Shown here: piece after piece, positions 7,182 to 12,971 of the stretch
How the letters are laid out: the number at the start of each line of letters is the position of its first letter
How positions within the stretch are numbered: position 1 is the first letter of the stretch
Notes under the pieces: generated by a model
What the model was told of the DNA's origin: nothing
The model's database searches: none
Seen by the model: only the letters and a program-made list of their open reading frames with translations
Translations under genes and position numbers: made by a program
Assembly: GCA_029859385.1 (NCBI GenBank)
Contig: JAOUDF010000056.1
Span: 1-12,971, forward strand
Length of the DNA stretch: 12,971 bases
Source: Nitrospirota bacterium
GTDB taxonomy: Bacteria; Nitrospirota; JAOUDF01
Reading direction: 5' to 3'

Positions 7182-8435
7182 TTAGTAATTGTCCGGGATA
7201 TGCTCTCCCCGGATCAGGTCGTCGAGCGTCTCCCTTTCTTTTATCACAAAGTAGCGGTCTTTGCTGATCAGAATTTCAGCCACCCTCGGCCGGGAGTTGT
7301 AGTTGGACGACATGGTGAAACCGTAAGCCCCCGCACTCATAAAGGCAAGGATGTCTCCCGGGGCGGGTTCCTCCATGTCGCGGTCCTTGGCGAGAAAGTC
7401 GCCCGACTCGCAGATGGGGCCGACCACGTCAGCCATAAATCGGCCACCGTTTCTCTTTTGCACCGGCCTGCATTCATGGTAGGAGCCGTAAAGACTCGGC
7501 CGGGCGAGGTCGTTCATGGCGGCGTCGACCACCACAAAGCTCTTTTCCTCCCCCTTTTTCAGGTAGAGAGTTTTGGTCACCAGCGCCCCGGCATTGCCCA
7601 CAAGGACTCGCCCCGGCTCAAAGACCAGCGTACAGCCAAGGTCCTTCACCAGCGGGATGATCGCCGCGGCGAGGTCCCGGGGGTGGGGCGGCTCCTCTTC
7701 CTTATAGGTAATGCCCAGCCCGCCGCCGACGTCGAGATATTTGATGTTGATACCGCTGTCTCTCAGGTCTTTCACCAGCGCCACGATCTTTTCCAGGGCA
7801 TCGACGAAGGGCCCGACTTCCGTGAGCTGCGAGCCAATATGCTTGTGAATCCCCACCACTTCGATATGGGGCAGGTCGGTCGCCGCTTTATAGAACTCCA
7901 CTGCCCGGTCGATCGGCACGCCGAACTTGCTCTTCTTAAGGCCGGTCGAGACGTAAGGATGGGTCTTCGGGTCCACATCGGGATTTACCCGCAGGGCAAC
8001 CGGCGCCTTTACGCCGAGGGAACCGGCGACATCGTTGATCGCCTCCATCTCCTGCACCGACTCGATGTTGAACATCATCACCCCGGCCTTCAGGGCGGCT
8101 TCGATCTCCTCCCGCTTCTTGCCAACCCCTGCGTAGACGATTTTCTTCGGGTCGACCCCGGCCTTCAACGCGCGAAACAGCTCACCCCCCGAAACAATGT
8201 CTGCTCCGCCGCCCTCTTTCGCGAAGAGGTTGAGCACCGCAAGGTTCGAGTTGGCCTTTACCGCAAAGCAGATTACATGCGGAACCTCGGCAAAGGCCTG
8301 GTCAAAGGCCTTGAAATGGTTGCGGAGCGTCGCCGCGCTATAGGCGTAAAACGGCGTCCCGACCTTTTTTGCAAGGTCGGCCAAGGAGACTTCTTCGCAG
8401 TAGAGTTCGTTGCCACGGTAGATAAAATCGTTCAT
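7182..8435 (-). CDS. lysA: Diaminopimelate decarboxylase
   Basis: LysA is a cytoplasmic PLP enzyme that decarboxylates meso-diaminopimelate to L-lysine, the last step of lysine synthesis. The 417-residue length is normal. The PLP lysine is Lys60 in C-F-A-V-K-A-N, and the glycine loop is D-V-G-G-G-L-G. Further family blocks are G-A-D-I-V-S-G-G-E-L, H-I-G-S-Q, E-P-G-R, G-P-I-C-E-S-G-D-F-L-A (with the cysteine that completes the partner active site) and A-G-A-Y-G-F-T-M-S-S-N-Y-N. AAAGGA lies about eight bases before the ATG. It is the first gene of the minus-strand operon and has a well-formed promoter about 45 bases upstream. No lysine riboswitch can be fitted into the roughly 40-base leader. 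Confidence 0.98.
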   Translation of the reverse strand: MNDFIYRGNELYCEEVSLADLAKKVGTPFYAYSAATLRNHFKAFDQAFAEVPHVICFAVKANSNLAVLNLFAKEGGGADIVSGGELFRALKAGVDPKKIVYAGVGKKREEIEAALKAGVMMFNIESVQEMEAINDVAGSLGVKAPVALRVNPDVDPKTHPYVSTGLKKSKFGVPIDRAVEFYKAATDLPHIEVVGIHKHIGSQLTEVGPFVDALEKIVALVKDLRDSGINIKYLDVGGGLGITYKEEEPPHPRDLAAAIIPLVKDLGCTLVFEPGRVLVGNAGALVTKTLYLKKGEEKSFVVVDAAMNDLARPSLYGSYHECRPVQKRNGGRFMADVVGPICESGDFLAKDRDMEEPAPGDILAFMSAGAYGFTMSSNYNSRPRVAEILISKDRYFVIKERETLDDLIRGEHIPDNY

Positions 8436-8481
8436 GCGGGTTCCTTTCGATCAAATAAACGTGTAGTCAGAACAGGTTGAG

Positions 8482-8510
8482 AAACTAGCATTTGAGCGAA
8501 GGCATGTCAA
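8482..8510 (-). promoter_or_regulatory. Sigma70 promoter of lysA and the downstream operon
   Basis: On the minus strand TTGACA (8505-8510) is followed by a 17-base spacer and TAGTTT (8482-8487), preceded by TGC, which makes an extended -10 element. Transcription should start near 8475, about 40 bases before the lysA ATG. No other promoter of this quality was seen in the genes downstream, so it may drive most of the run down to comF. Confidence 0.65.
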
Positions 8511-8556
8511 TCATTCGGTGGATTATGCGAGAGGGCGAGGCGGCGGTGATTATCTG

Positions 8557-8588
8557 GGACAGGCGGGACTCTTGCGCCCCGCCTGTCC
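8557..8588 (-). terminator. Perfect 11-bp GC-rich hairpin after the beta-helix gene
   Basis: GGACAGGCGGG (8557-8567) and CCCGCCTGTCC (8578-8588) are exact reverse complements with a 10-base loop. The hairpin lies about 22 bases after the stop of the beta-helix gene and before the lysA promoter, where a terminator is expected. No T tract follows on either strand, but the stem is GC-rich and strong. Of the three stems of this kind in the window it is the most terminator-like. Confidence 0.6.
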
Positions 8589-8592
8589 GTCG

Positions 8593-8606
8593 ATTATTGC
8601 AATAAT
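8593..8606. repeat. 14-bp perfect palindrome ATTATTGCAATAAT
   Basis: The sequence ATTATTGCAATAAT is its own reverse complement. It lies directly after the stop codon of the beta-helix gene and before the GC-rich hairpin. It may extend the terminator structure or be a protein-binding site; nothing else shows its role. Confidence 0.35.
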
Positions 8607-8609
8607 AGC

Positions 8610-9524
8610 TTACGGCGCAGGGGCCGGATCGCCGTTCGACTTTACGTTGTAGAGGCCGACGCCGGTTGAGCCGGTTATAGTGTCGTAGATATTGGAGCTG
8701 ATATTTGGAGTGGCACCACCCCAGACACCGATATCATGACCATAGGATCCGCCATTGCCAGTAATTCTGCTGCCAGTTACAACGGGGGAAGATGTCATGT
8801 GAATTGAAATGCCAGCATAATTATAGCCTGGCCAGCCATTTCCGGTAATTGTATTTCCATTTATGCTTGGCGATGAATACCATATGGAAATCCCGCTTCC
8901 ACTGTTACCGGTTATGGTGTTTCCTGTAATGACTGAATTTGAGTAATACTCGTTGATGCCCGTTGCATTGTCCCAAATTTGGCCGTTATTTATGATAGTG
9001 TTGTTTCTAATTATCGAGGAAGAATAGTCGTTGGCAATCCCCCCGCTTGTATTGCCAGTGATCAGATTATTCTCAATAGTGGGTGATGCAGATGCGCTGC
9101 ACCAAATACCAGTGCCTCCGGTGCCGTAGATGTAGTTCTCCTTGATTAAAGGTGACGACGAAACCACTTTTATGGCCCAATAGCCTCCCTTAATTGCAAA
9201 GCCAGTAACGGATACATTGGTAAGAGAGTTAATAAGAATCGTCGCGTTGTTCCAGGCGCGAATTGAGGTGATGTCTCGGCCAGCGCCCTGAAGATGGGTG
9301 TAACTTTTCATAGTGATTTGTTCATCATAAGTTCCAGGCATTACCTTGATAACGTAGGGATTGCTGGCTGATGGAGTTACCGAGTCTATCGCTGCCTGTA
9401 TCGAGGTGAACTGTCCCCCTGATTTGGCAACGATGATTTCGCCCTGGGCGGCGAAGGCGTTATGGGCGGCCAGGGCAATGAATGCGGCGGATAGAAGCAA
9501 CAAAAGTCGAATTCTGTGTATCAT
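8610..9524 (-). CDS. Secreted right-handed parallel beta-helix repeat protein
   Basis: I place the start at the ATG at 9524: AAAGGAG lies about nine bases upstream and the product then begins with a clean signal peptide (M-I-H-R-I-R-L-L-L-L-L ... A-F-A|A-Q-G). The 28 residues read upstream to 9608 are unlikely to be translated. The 304-residue precursor starts with an N-terminal cap (F-T-S-I-Q-A-A-I-D-S-V, then V-M-P-G-T-Y-D-E-Q-I) and continues as parallel beta-helix coils. N-T-I-T-G-N and N-L-I-T-G-N turns recur about every 22-30 residues (PbH1/NosD-like). Its C-terminus is Pro/Ala-rich (D-P-A-P-A-P). No carbohydrate-active catalytic residues can be identified with confidence, so enzyme or surface-structural roles are both possible. 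Its GC content looks lower than that of the housekeeping operon. Confidence 0.88.
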   Translation of the reverse strand: MIHRIRLLLLLSAAFIALAAHNAFAAQGEIIVAKSGGQFTSIQAAIDSVTPSASNPYVIKVMPGTYDEQITMKSYTHLQGAGRDITSIRAWNNATILINSLTNVSVTGFAIKGGYWAIKVVSSSPLIKENYIYGTGGTGIWCSASASPTIENNLITGNTSGGIANDYSSSIIRNNTIINNGQIWDNATGINEYYSNSVITGNTITGNSGSGISIWYSSPSINGNTITGNGWPGYNYAGISIHMTSSPVVTGSRITGNGGSYGHDIGVWGGATPNISSNIYDTITGSTGVGLYNVKSNGDPAPAP

Positions 9525-9565
9525 TAGCCATCTCCTTTGTTTAAATAGTCGATTTGATTGAATAA

Positions 9566-9578
9566 GACAATTATTGTC
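9566..9578. promoter_or_regulatory. Candidate operator or leader hairpin (GACAATTATTGTC)
   Basis: GACAATTATTGTC is a 13-base inverted repeat (GACAAT/ATTGTC around one base). It lies in the predicted leader of the beta-helix gene, about 40 bases before its ATG and 50 bases after the predicted start of transcription. It could be a regulator site or a small RNA stem; no regulator is encoded nearby. Confidence 0.3.
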
Positions 9579-9622
9579 GCTTGTGTTATCACCCCCTTTC
9601 GCGATCATAACGTGAAGATGCT

Positions 9623-9652
9623 TAGATATCAGTATCTCGCCGGTGCTGTCAA
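9623..9652 (-). promoter_or_regulatory. Candidate sigma70 promoter of the beta-helix gene
   Basis: On the minus strand TTGACA (9647-9652) is followed after 18 bases by TATCTA (9623-9628), which is preceded by TGA (an extended -10 form). The -35 box is perfect and the -10 box is fair. Transcription would start near 9616, giving a leader of about 90 bases that holds the 13-base palindrome. Confidence 0.5.
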
Positions 9653-9893
9653 GGGTTGATTGTAGAAAAAACTATTCTTGACTTGGCGCTCGGTTTCTGG
9701 TTGTATCTCTCTGCTTTGGCATGTGTGCTTGGTGTGTGAAAAGGCGACTGGTTGCTCTAGGTGGAACAGAGATGGTTGGTGCTTGGGCCTTGGTATGTCT
9801 CTCCGTGTAGACTCTTTGCCTGTCTGGTGGGAGAGGGTTATGGCTGGGCTATCTGCGCGTATTGCTCACAGTGTGCGCATCGTTTGTTTTTTT

Positions 9894-10028
9894 TGTCGTT
9901 AAGTTCCGTTAATCTGACGTTGTCGGTGGGTGTCGGATAATTTTACACTGTCGTATCTGTTTGATTTGTCGGTGGTAATAGCAGGTATTGCCACTATTGG
10001 CGACCATGAGGTGTCGATTTTTTTTACA
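9894..10028 (+). repeat. Cluster of same-strand TGTCG direct repeats
   Basis: TGTCG occurs at 9894, 9921, 9931, 9949, 9967 and 10012, always on the plus strand, and three of them (9931, 9949, 9967) are spaced exactly 18 bases apart. Longer matches exist: TTGTCGGTGG at 9920-9929 and 9966-9975, and the spaced form TGTCG-N5-TTTTACA at 9931-9947 and 10012-10028. This could be an array of sites for a DNA-binding regulator upstream of the cytochrome genes. Confidence 0.4.
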
Positions 10029-10224
10029 TATTTTTTTTGAGGGGAGGTGAAAAGGTCGATTGCGGGAAGGGTTGGTGCTTTTTGTGGCAAAAAATGTGGG
10101 CACAAAATGCAACATTTTTTCGGGGTAGAAGCTTGACTGCTCGGCCTTGGCTCAGATTGGGCCAGGTGCTCGATGGGTTAATTTTTTATTATTTTAAGAG
10201 ATGGGCTGGGTTTGGGTATATAGT

Positions 10225-10254
10225 TTGCTTGGGCTTGCTTGGGTTTGCTTGGTG
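10225..10254 (+). repeat. Three-copy 10-bp tandem repeat (TTGCTTGGG-Y type)
   Basis: TTGCTTGGGC, TTGCTTGGGT and TTGCTTGGTG follow each other without a gap; the third copy differs at its last two positions. Ten bases is close to one turn of DNA, so bound proteins would lie on one face, but simple slippage expansion in a GT-rich region is an equally good explanation. Confidence 0.6.
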
Positions 10255-10477
10255 GTTAAAGGTGCGCGGGTCGGACACATTTTCTGCCGAGGATTCTCTT
10301 GACAATGCCTTTGGGGCTATGTTACTACGTCAAGCGCAGCAATGGGTTAAACTCTATCTTTTCGGCCCAATAGCGACCCGGCATTAGGCTGATGCGCATT
10401 ACTTTATGAAATATTGGAGGGATTTGAAGCTATTTTTCTGTTGCTCATTTCGGTGAGAGAGAAGAGGGAGAGAGTGT

Positions 10478-11275
10478 ATGGGTAGGGGTAAACTGGCAGT
10501 GCTACTGGCAGTTGTAGGTGTGTGGATTGGTGTTGGCAGCGTGTATGGGGACAATGTCACCATGTCGCGGCACAATATGAGTAGGCTGGTTCAGGGCGAG
10601 CCGGTTCTCTGGCCGCCGGATGCAAGGCAGGCTACCTATGTAACGCCAATGGCGGGAGTATTCTATAACCAGTACAACGAGGTGTGTGTCTACTGCCATA
10701 CACCGCATGGTGCAAACCAGAATGTGCAGGCGCCGCTTTGGAATAGAGCGGTGAACAACAACGGTACCTACACACCCTATAGCAGCAGCACTATTGATAC
10801 AGACGTCGGACAACCGGGCGGCGTATCGCTGGCCTGCCTTAGTTGTCATGATGGTACGATTGCCGTGGACAGCATCATTAACGCCCCTGGCTCCGGCAAG
10901 ACTTGGGGTGATACGCCTAATGAGCCAGTAGCTGTTGCACATTTGAAGATGAATATGGGCGAGTGCGGCGGTTGTCATAACGGCACTATTGCACATGACG
11001 GTAACATCAAGTATTTGACGCAGAACTTGAAGTCCACTCATCCGATCTCCATGACCTATCCGACACTGACTGATGCCGACCCCATGTTTATTGCACCGGG
11101 CTCGGACGGTAAGTTTGCAAACGGGATCAAGCTTTATAACGGAAAGGTCGAGTGCGCCTCCTGCCACAATCCACACTTGGGTGAGGCCGACTATGCCACG
11201 AACCCCGGCCTGCGGCCTTTTTTGAGGGTTTCTAATAGCCAAAGTGCTATGTGTACGACATGTCACATCAAGTAG
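10478..11275 (+). CDS. Secreted pentaheme c-type cytochrome
   Basis: The 265-residue precursor starts at the ATG at 10478, with GAGGGAGAG as a fair ribosome site. It has a signal peptide of about 24 residues (ending S-V-Y-G). Five heme-binding Cys-x2-Cys-His motifs lie at residues 70-74 (CVYCH), 120-124 (CLSCH), 163-167 (CGGCH), 226-230 (CASCH) and 259-263 (CTTCH). Conserved-looking surroundings are C-V-Y-C-H-T-P-H-G, A-P-L-W-N-R-A-V and C-L-S-C-H-D-G-T-I-A-V-D, as in multiheme cytochromes of metal-reducing bacteria. The mature start D-N-V-T-M-S-R-H-N-M-S offers an extra His ligand. It should carry electrons in the periplasm or outside the cell; the exact partner and location are inference. 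It leads a plus-strand cluster with an NHL lipoprotein and a paralogue. It is not clearly OmcS, OmcE or OmcZ. Confidence 0.93.
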   Translation: MGRGKLAVLLAVVGVWIGVGSVYGDNVTMSRHNMSRLVQGEPVLWPPDARQATYVTPMAGVFYNQYNEVCVYCHTPHGANQNVQAPLWNRAVNNNGTYTPYSSSTIDTDVGQPGGVSLACLSCHDGTIAVDSIINAPGSGKTWGDTPNEPVAVAHLKMNMGECGGCHNGTIAHDGNIKYLTQNLKSTHPISMTYPTLTDADPMFIAPGSDGKFANGIKLYNGKVECASCHNPHLGEADYATNPGLRPFLRVSNSQSAMCTTCHIK

Positions 11276-11330
11276 AAGAACATTGGGTAGGGAATTGTCT
11301 GAAAAATAACGAACGGGTGGTTGCGGCAGG

Positions 11331-12401
11331 TTGTTAAATTTTTCAGGAACTAAGAAAATAGCTTTACTGGTGCTGCTTGGCGCTGTCTATGCGGGTTTGA
11401 TGACAGGGTGCGCTACCGCTCCGGTCGAAGAGAAAAAGGTAGATATCGTCTGGCCGCTCCCTCCGGAGACGCCGCGTATCAGGTATCTTGACAGCTATTT
11501 CGGTTCCAGCCAGGTTGAGGTAAAAACGGCGGGAAGTCTGTTTGCTGACGCGTTGCTGGGCACGAGTGACGAATCCGGCAAGGGGCTTGCCAAGCCGTAT
11601 GGGGTGGCGGTTGATAAGGAAGGCCGCTTGTACGTAGCAGATACCGATCTCGGCAAAGTTGCTGTCTTTGATTTTGTCGCCAAAAAGTTTCGGCTCGTCG
11701 GCGAATCGGGCTTGGGTATTTTGTCAAAGCCGGTGGGAGTTGTAGTAGATGAGGCCGGGCGAGTATTTGTAACGGACGTATCTCAAGACCGTGGGATTGT
11801 CTTTGATAAAGACGGGAACTTTCTCTTTGCAGTCGGCAAGAAAGGGCAGTTGGAGCAGCCGGTCGGTATTGCCCTGAATGAAAAACTGGGACGAATATAC
11901 ATAGTTGATACCAAAAAGCACAATGTGAACGTGTTTTCGATGAAGGATGGCGAATACCTTTTCGATTTTGGTGAAAGAGGGCATCAGCCGGGCGAGTTCA
12001 ACTTTCCTACGAATGTTGCTGTCGGTCGTGACGGAAAGGTTTATGTTGTTGATACGCTGAACTTCAGGGTGCAGGTCTTCGACGCTGAAGGCAAGTTTGT
12101 AATGAAATTTGGTGAAGTCGGCGATGCATTTGGGAGTTTTTCGAAGCCAAAAGGAATCGCGTTGGACAGTGAAGGACATATATATGTGGCAGATTCTGCT
12201 TTCAATAATGTCCAGATATTTAATGACCAGGGACGATTGCTGCTCTTTTTTACCAATCTCGGCGGTGGAAAGGGCGAGACATGGGGCCCGGCAGGTATGT
12301 TTATTGATAACAAGGACCGTATTTATTTAGCGGATCAATATAACAGAAGGGTAAACGTATTTCAGTATCTTCCGGAAAAGGGAGGCGTTCCAGCGAAATA
12401 A
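11331..12401 (+). CDS. NHL-repeat beta-propeller lipoprotein
   Basis: The start is TTG at 11331: the frame is closed just upstream, no ATG precedes the signal peptide, and GGGTGG lies about ten bases before it. Residues 1-27 form a lipoprotein signal ending L-M-T-G-C (Cys27). The rest of the 356 residues is a roughly six-bladed NHL propeller. Its repeats read like K-P-Y-G-V-A-V-D-K-E-G-R-L-Y-V-A-D, with the pattern recurring near residues 90, 140, 180, 230, 275 and 325. Such propellers bind proteins or other ligands rather than catalyse, and NHL lipoproteins often sit beside multiheme cytochrome genes in metal reducers. Here it lies 55 bases after one cytochrome and 113 bases before its paralogue, so an assembly or docking role for secreted cytochromes is a reasonable inference. 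Confidence 0.93.
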   Translation: MLNFSGTKKIALLVLLGAVYAGLMTGCATAPVEEKKVDIVWPLPPETPRIRYLDSYFGSSQVEVKTAGSLFADALLGTSDESGKGLAKPYGVAVDKEGRLYVADTDLGKVAVFDFVAKKFRLVGESGLGILSKPVGVVVDEAGRVFVTDVSQDRGIVFDKDGNFLFAVGKKGQLEQPVGIALNEKLGRIYIVDTKKHNVNVFSMKDGEYLFDFGERGHQPGEFNFPTNVAVGRDGKVYVVDTLNFRVQVFDAEGKFVMKFGEVGDAFGSFSKPKGIALDSEGHIYVADSAFNNVQIFNDQGRLLLFFTNLGGGKGETWGPAGMFIDNKDRIYLADQYNRRVNVFQYLPEKGGVPAK

Positions 12402-12424
12402 TCCATAAATAAACATAAAACAAA

Positions 12425-12490
12425 AAGGAGGTGAACTGACCGGAAGATTGAGTAGCAGTGCGAATCGGTGAATGGGGAGGAATGCTCCCC
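12425..12490 (+). promoter_or_regulatory. Structured leader with orphan anti-Shine-Dalgarno match before the second cytochrome
   Basis: AAGGAGGTGAA (12425-12435) matches the 16S rRNA 3' end perfectly but has no ATG, GTG or TTG at a usable distance. It is followed by a small hairpin GGGGAG/CTCCCC (12474-12479 and 12485-12490, 5-base loop). TGACCGG (12437-12443) could instead pair with CCGGTTA (12489-12495), using two of the same bases, so two structures compete. The true ribosome site of the cytochrome gene (AGGAGG) follows near 12503-12510. Confidence 0.4.
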
Positions 12491-12514
12491 GGTTAATTGT
12501 GAGAGGAGGAGAAA

Positions 12515-12971
12515 ATGAAAAAAATAGGAAAGGCTTTATTGATGGTGGGGGCGGTCTCACTGGTGTATGCGGCCAGCGCCTCGGCCATGGTGACGGTTAC
12601 CAAGCATAACTTTTCCAGTCAGGGTGCAGAAGGTCAGAAAGTGTTTCTAGCAACCCCCGGTGACGTAAACGGCGAGGTTTGCGTGTTCTGTCATTCGCCC
12701 CACGTCGGTCAGCAGGTGGCCAATGCCCCGCTCTGGAACAGGGCAGTCGCCTCAGGAAATTATACCCCTTATACCAGCTCGACCATCGACGCCCCCGGCG
12801 TTACCTCAGACAGGCAGCCGAAGGGTGTTTCGCTGGCATGTCTGAGCTGTCATGACGGCACCATTGCTCTTGACGCACTCAGGAATGCCCCCGGTTCGGG
12901 GAATTTCCAGGATACCCCGACCACAAGAGGGTGGAGCTGGAGTGGGCTGAGCGGCACCAATAACGCAAGCA
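12515..12971 (+). CDS. Second secreted multiheme cytochrome c, 3' end cut by window edge
   Basis: The frame runs open from the ATG at 12515 to the window edge (152 codons plus one base). AGGAGGAG lies just upstream. The signal peptide is about 24 residues (ending S-A-S-A). Two heme motifs are visible at residues 56-60 (CVFCH) and 109-113 (CLSCH); more are expected beyond the edge. It is a paralogue of the cytochrome at 10478. Shared blocks are V-T-x-x-x-H-N-x-S at the mature start, E-V-C-V-(Y/F)-C-H-(T/S)-P-H, A-P-L-W-N-R-A-V, Y-T-P-Y-x-S-S-T-I-D and G-V-S-L-A-C-L-S-C-H-D-G-T-I-A-x-D followed by N-A-P-G-S-G. After that the two diverge (here Q-D-T-P-T-T-R-G-W-S-W-S-G). It should share the electron-transfer role of its neighbour. 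Confidence 0.93.
   Translation, partial: MKKIGKALLMVGAVSLVYAASASAMVTVTKHNFSSQGAEGQKVFLATPGDVNGEVCVFCHSPHVGQQVANAPLWNRAVASGNYTPYTSSTIDAPGVTSDRQPKGVSLACLSCHDGTIALDALRNAPGSGNFQDTPTTRGWSWSGLSGTNNAS

Larger units (their letters stand above)
9653..10477. other. Long gene-poor region between the divergent beta-helix and cytochrome genes
   Basis: About 820 bases with no gene I can support. The plus strand is strikingly rich in G and T and poor in A and C over much of its length (for example 9700-9860 and 10200-10260), with T runs near 9885-9894, 10017-10025 and 10031-10038. It contains TGTCG direct repeats (9894-10016), an A/T inverted repeat (10089-10120), a three-copy 10-bp tandem (10225-10254) and two weak plus-strand promoter candidates: TTGACT-17-TTGTAT at 9678-9706, with a TGG extended element, and TTGACA at 10299-10304 with only a poor -10 box at 10322-10328. 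A frame from 10037 to 10387 has one possible membrane segment but no good start. The region most likely holds regulatory sites for the cytochrome cluster. Confidence 0.6.

Noticed and set aside
8436..8475. Lysine riboswitch before lysA
   Set aside because: The predicted leader is about 40 bases, far too short for a lysine riboswitch, and a promoter occupies the space upstream.
8593..8606. Attachment site or insertion-sequence end
   Set aside because: Only one copy of the palindrome was seen, with no transposase or integrase in the window and no target-site duplication.
9525..9608. N-terminal extension of the beta-helix protein
   Set aside because: It would place 28 polar residues before a clear signal peptide, while a good ribosome site supports the ATG at 9524.
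9678..9902. 74-residue plus-strand frame starting TTG
   Set aside because: Composition rich in Trp, Cys and Arg follows from the GT bias; no ribosome site and no recognisable motif.
10089..10112. Sigma54 promoter (TGGGCAC ... TGC)
   Set aside because: The -24 and -12 type elements GG and GC are present but two bases too close, which sigma54 does not tolerate.
12402..12514. c-di-GMP or cAMP-GMP (GEMM) riboswitch before a cytochrome gene
   Set aside because: Such riboswitches control cytochromes in Geobacter, so I looked here and before 10478, but the conserved core (G-G-G-A-C-G-C-A-A-A-G-type) is absent.

Overview
The window looks like chromosome from a Geobacter-type bacterium (Desulfuromonadia, formerly Deltaproteobacteria). 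This is inferred from two multiheme c-type cytochrome genes flanking an NHL-propeller lipoprotein, from the nadD-rsfS-TPR-gpmI gene order, and from moderate-to-high GC with good AGGAGG-type ribosome sites. No tRNA, rRNA, insertion sequence, phage gene or CRISPR array is visible.

Left part (1-8510, all on the minus strand): a housekeeping run starts at a clear sigma70 promoter before lysA (8482-8510). It continues through a small exported protein, an OmpA-type lipoprotein, a monoheme c551-type cytochrome, nadD, rsfS, a LapA/LapB-like TPR protein with a C-terminal zinc/iron knuckle, gpmI and comF. Gaps are short or overlapping. The two larger gaps, on either side of the cytochrome, each hold a perfect inverted repeat with no T tract. 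Downstream of comF a separate strong promoter (475-503) drives a lipoprotein gene cut by the left edge.

Middle (8511-10477): a secreted right-handed parallel beta-helix protein lies on the minus strand, followed by a perfect hairpin that separates it from lysA. Upstream of it lies about 950 bp without a convincing gene. This stretch is rich in G and T on the plus strand and holds direct repeats (TGTCG motifs at 9894-10016, a 3 x 10 bp tandem at 10225-10254) and candidate promoters.

Right part (10478-12971, plus strand): a secreted pentaheme cytochrome, a lipoprotein NHL beta-propeller, and a second, paralogous cytochrome truncated by the window edge. The two cytochromes share their mature N-terminus (V-T-x-x-x-H-N-x-S) and their first two heme segments. 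This is a likely extracytoplasmic or extracellular electron-transfer cluster and the part of the window with most potential novelty. I do not see an unambiguous new defence or mobile system.
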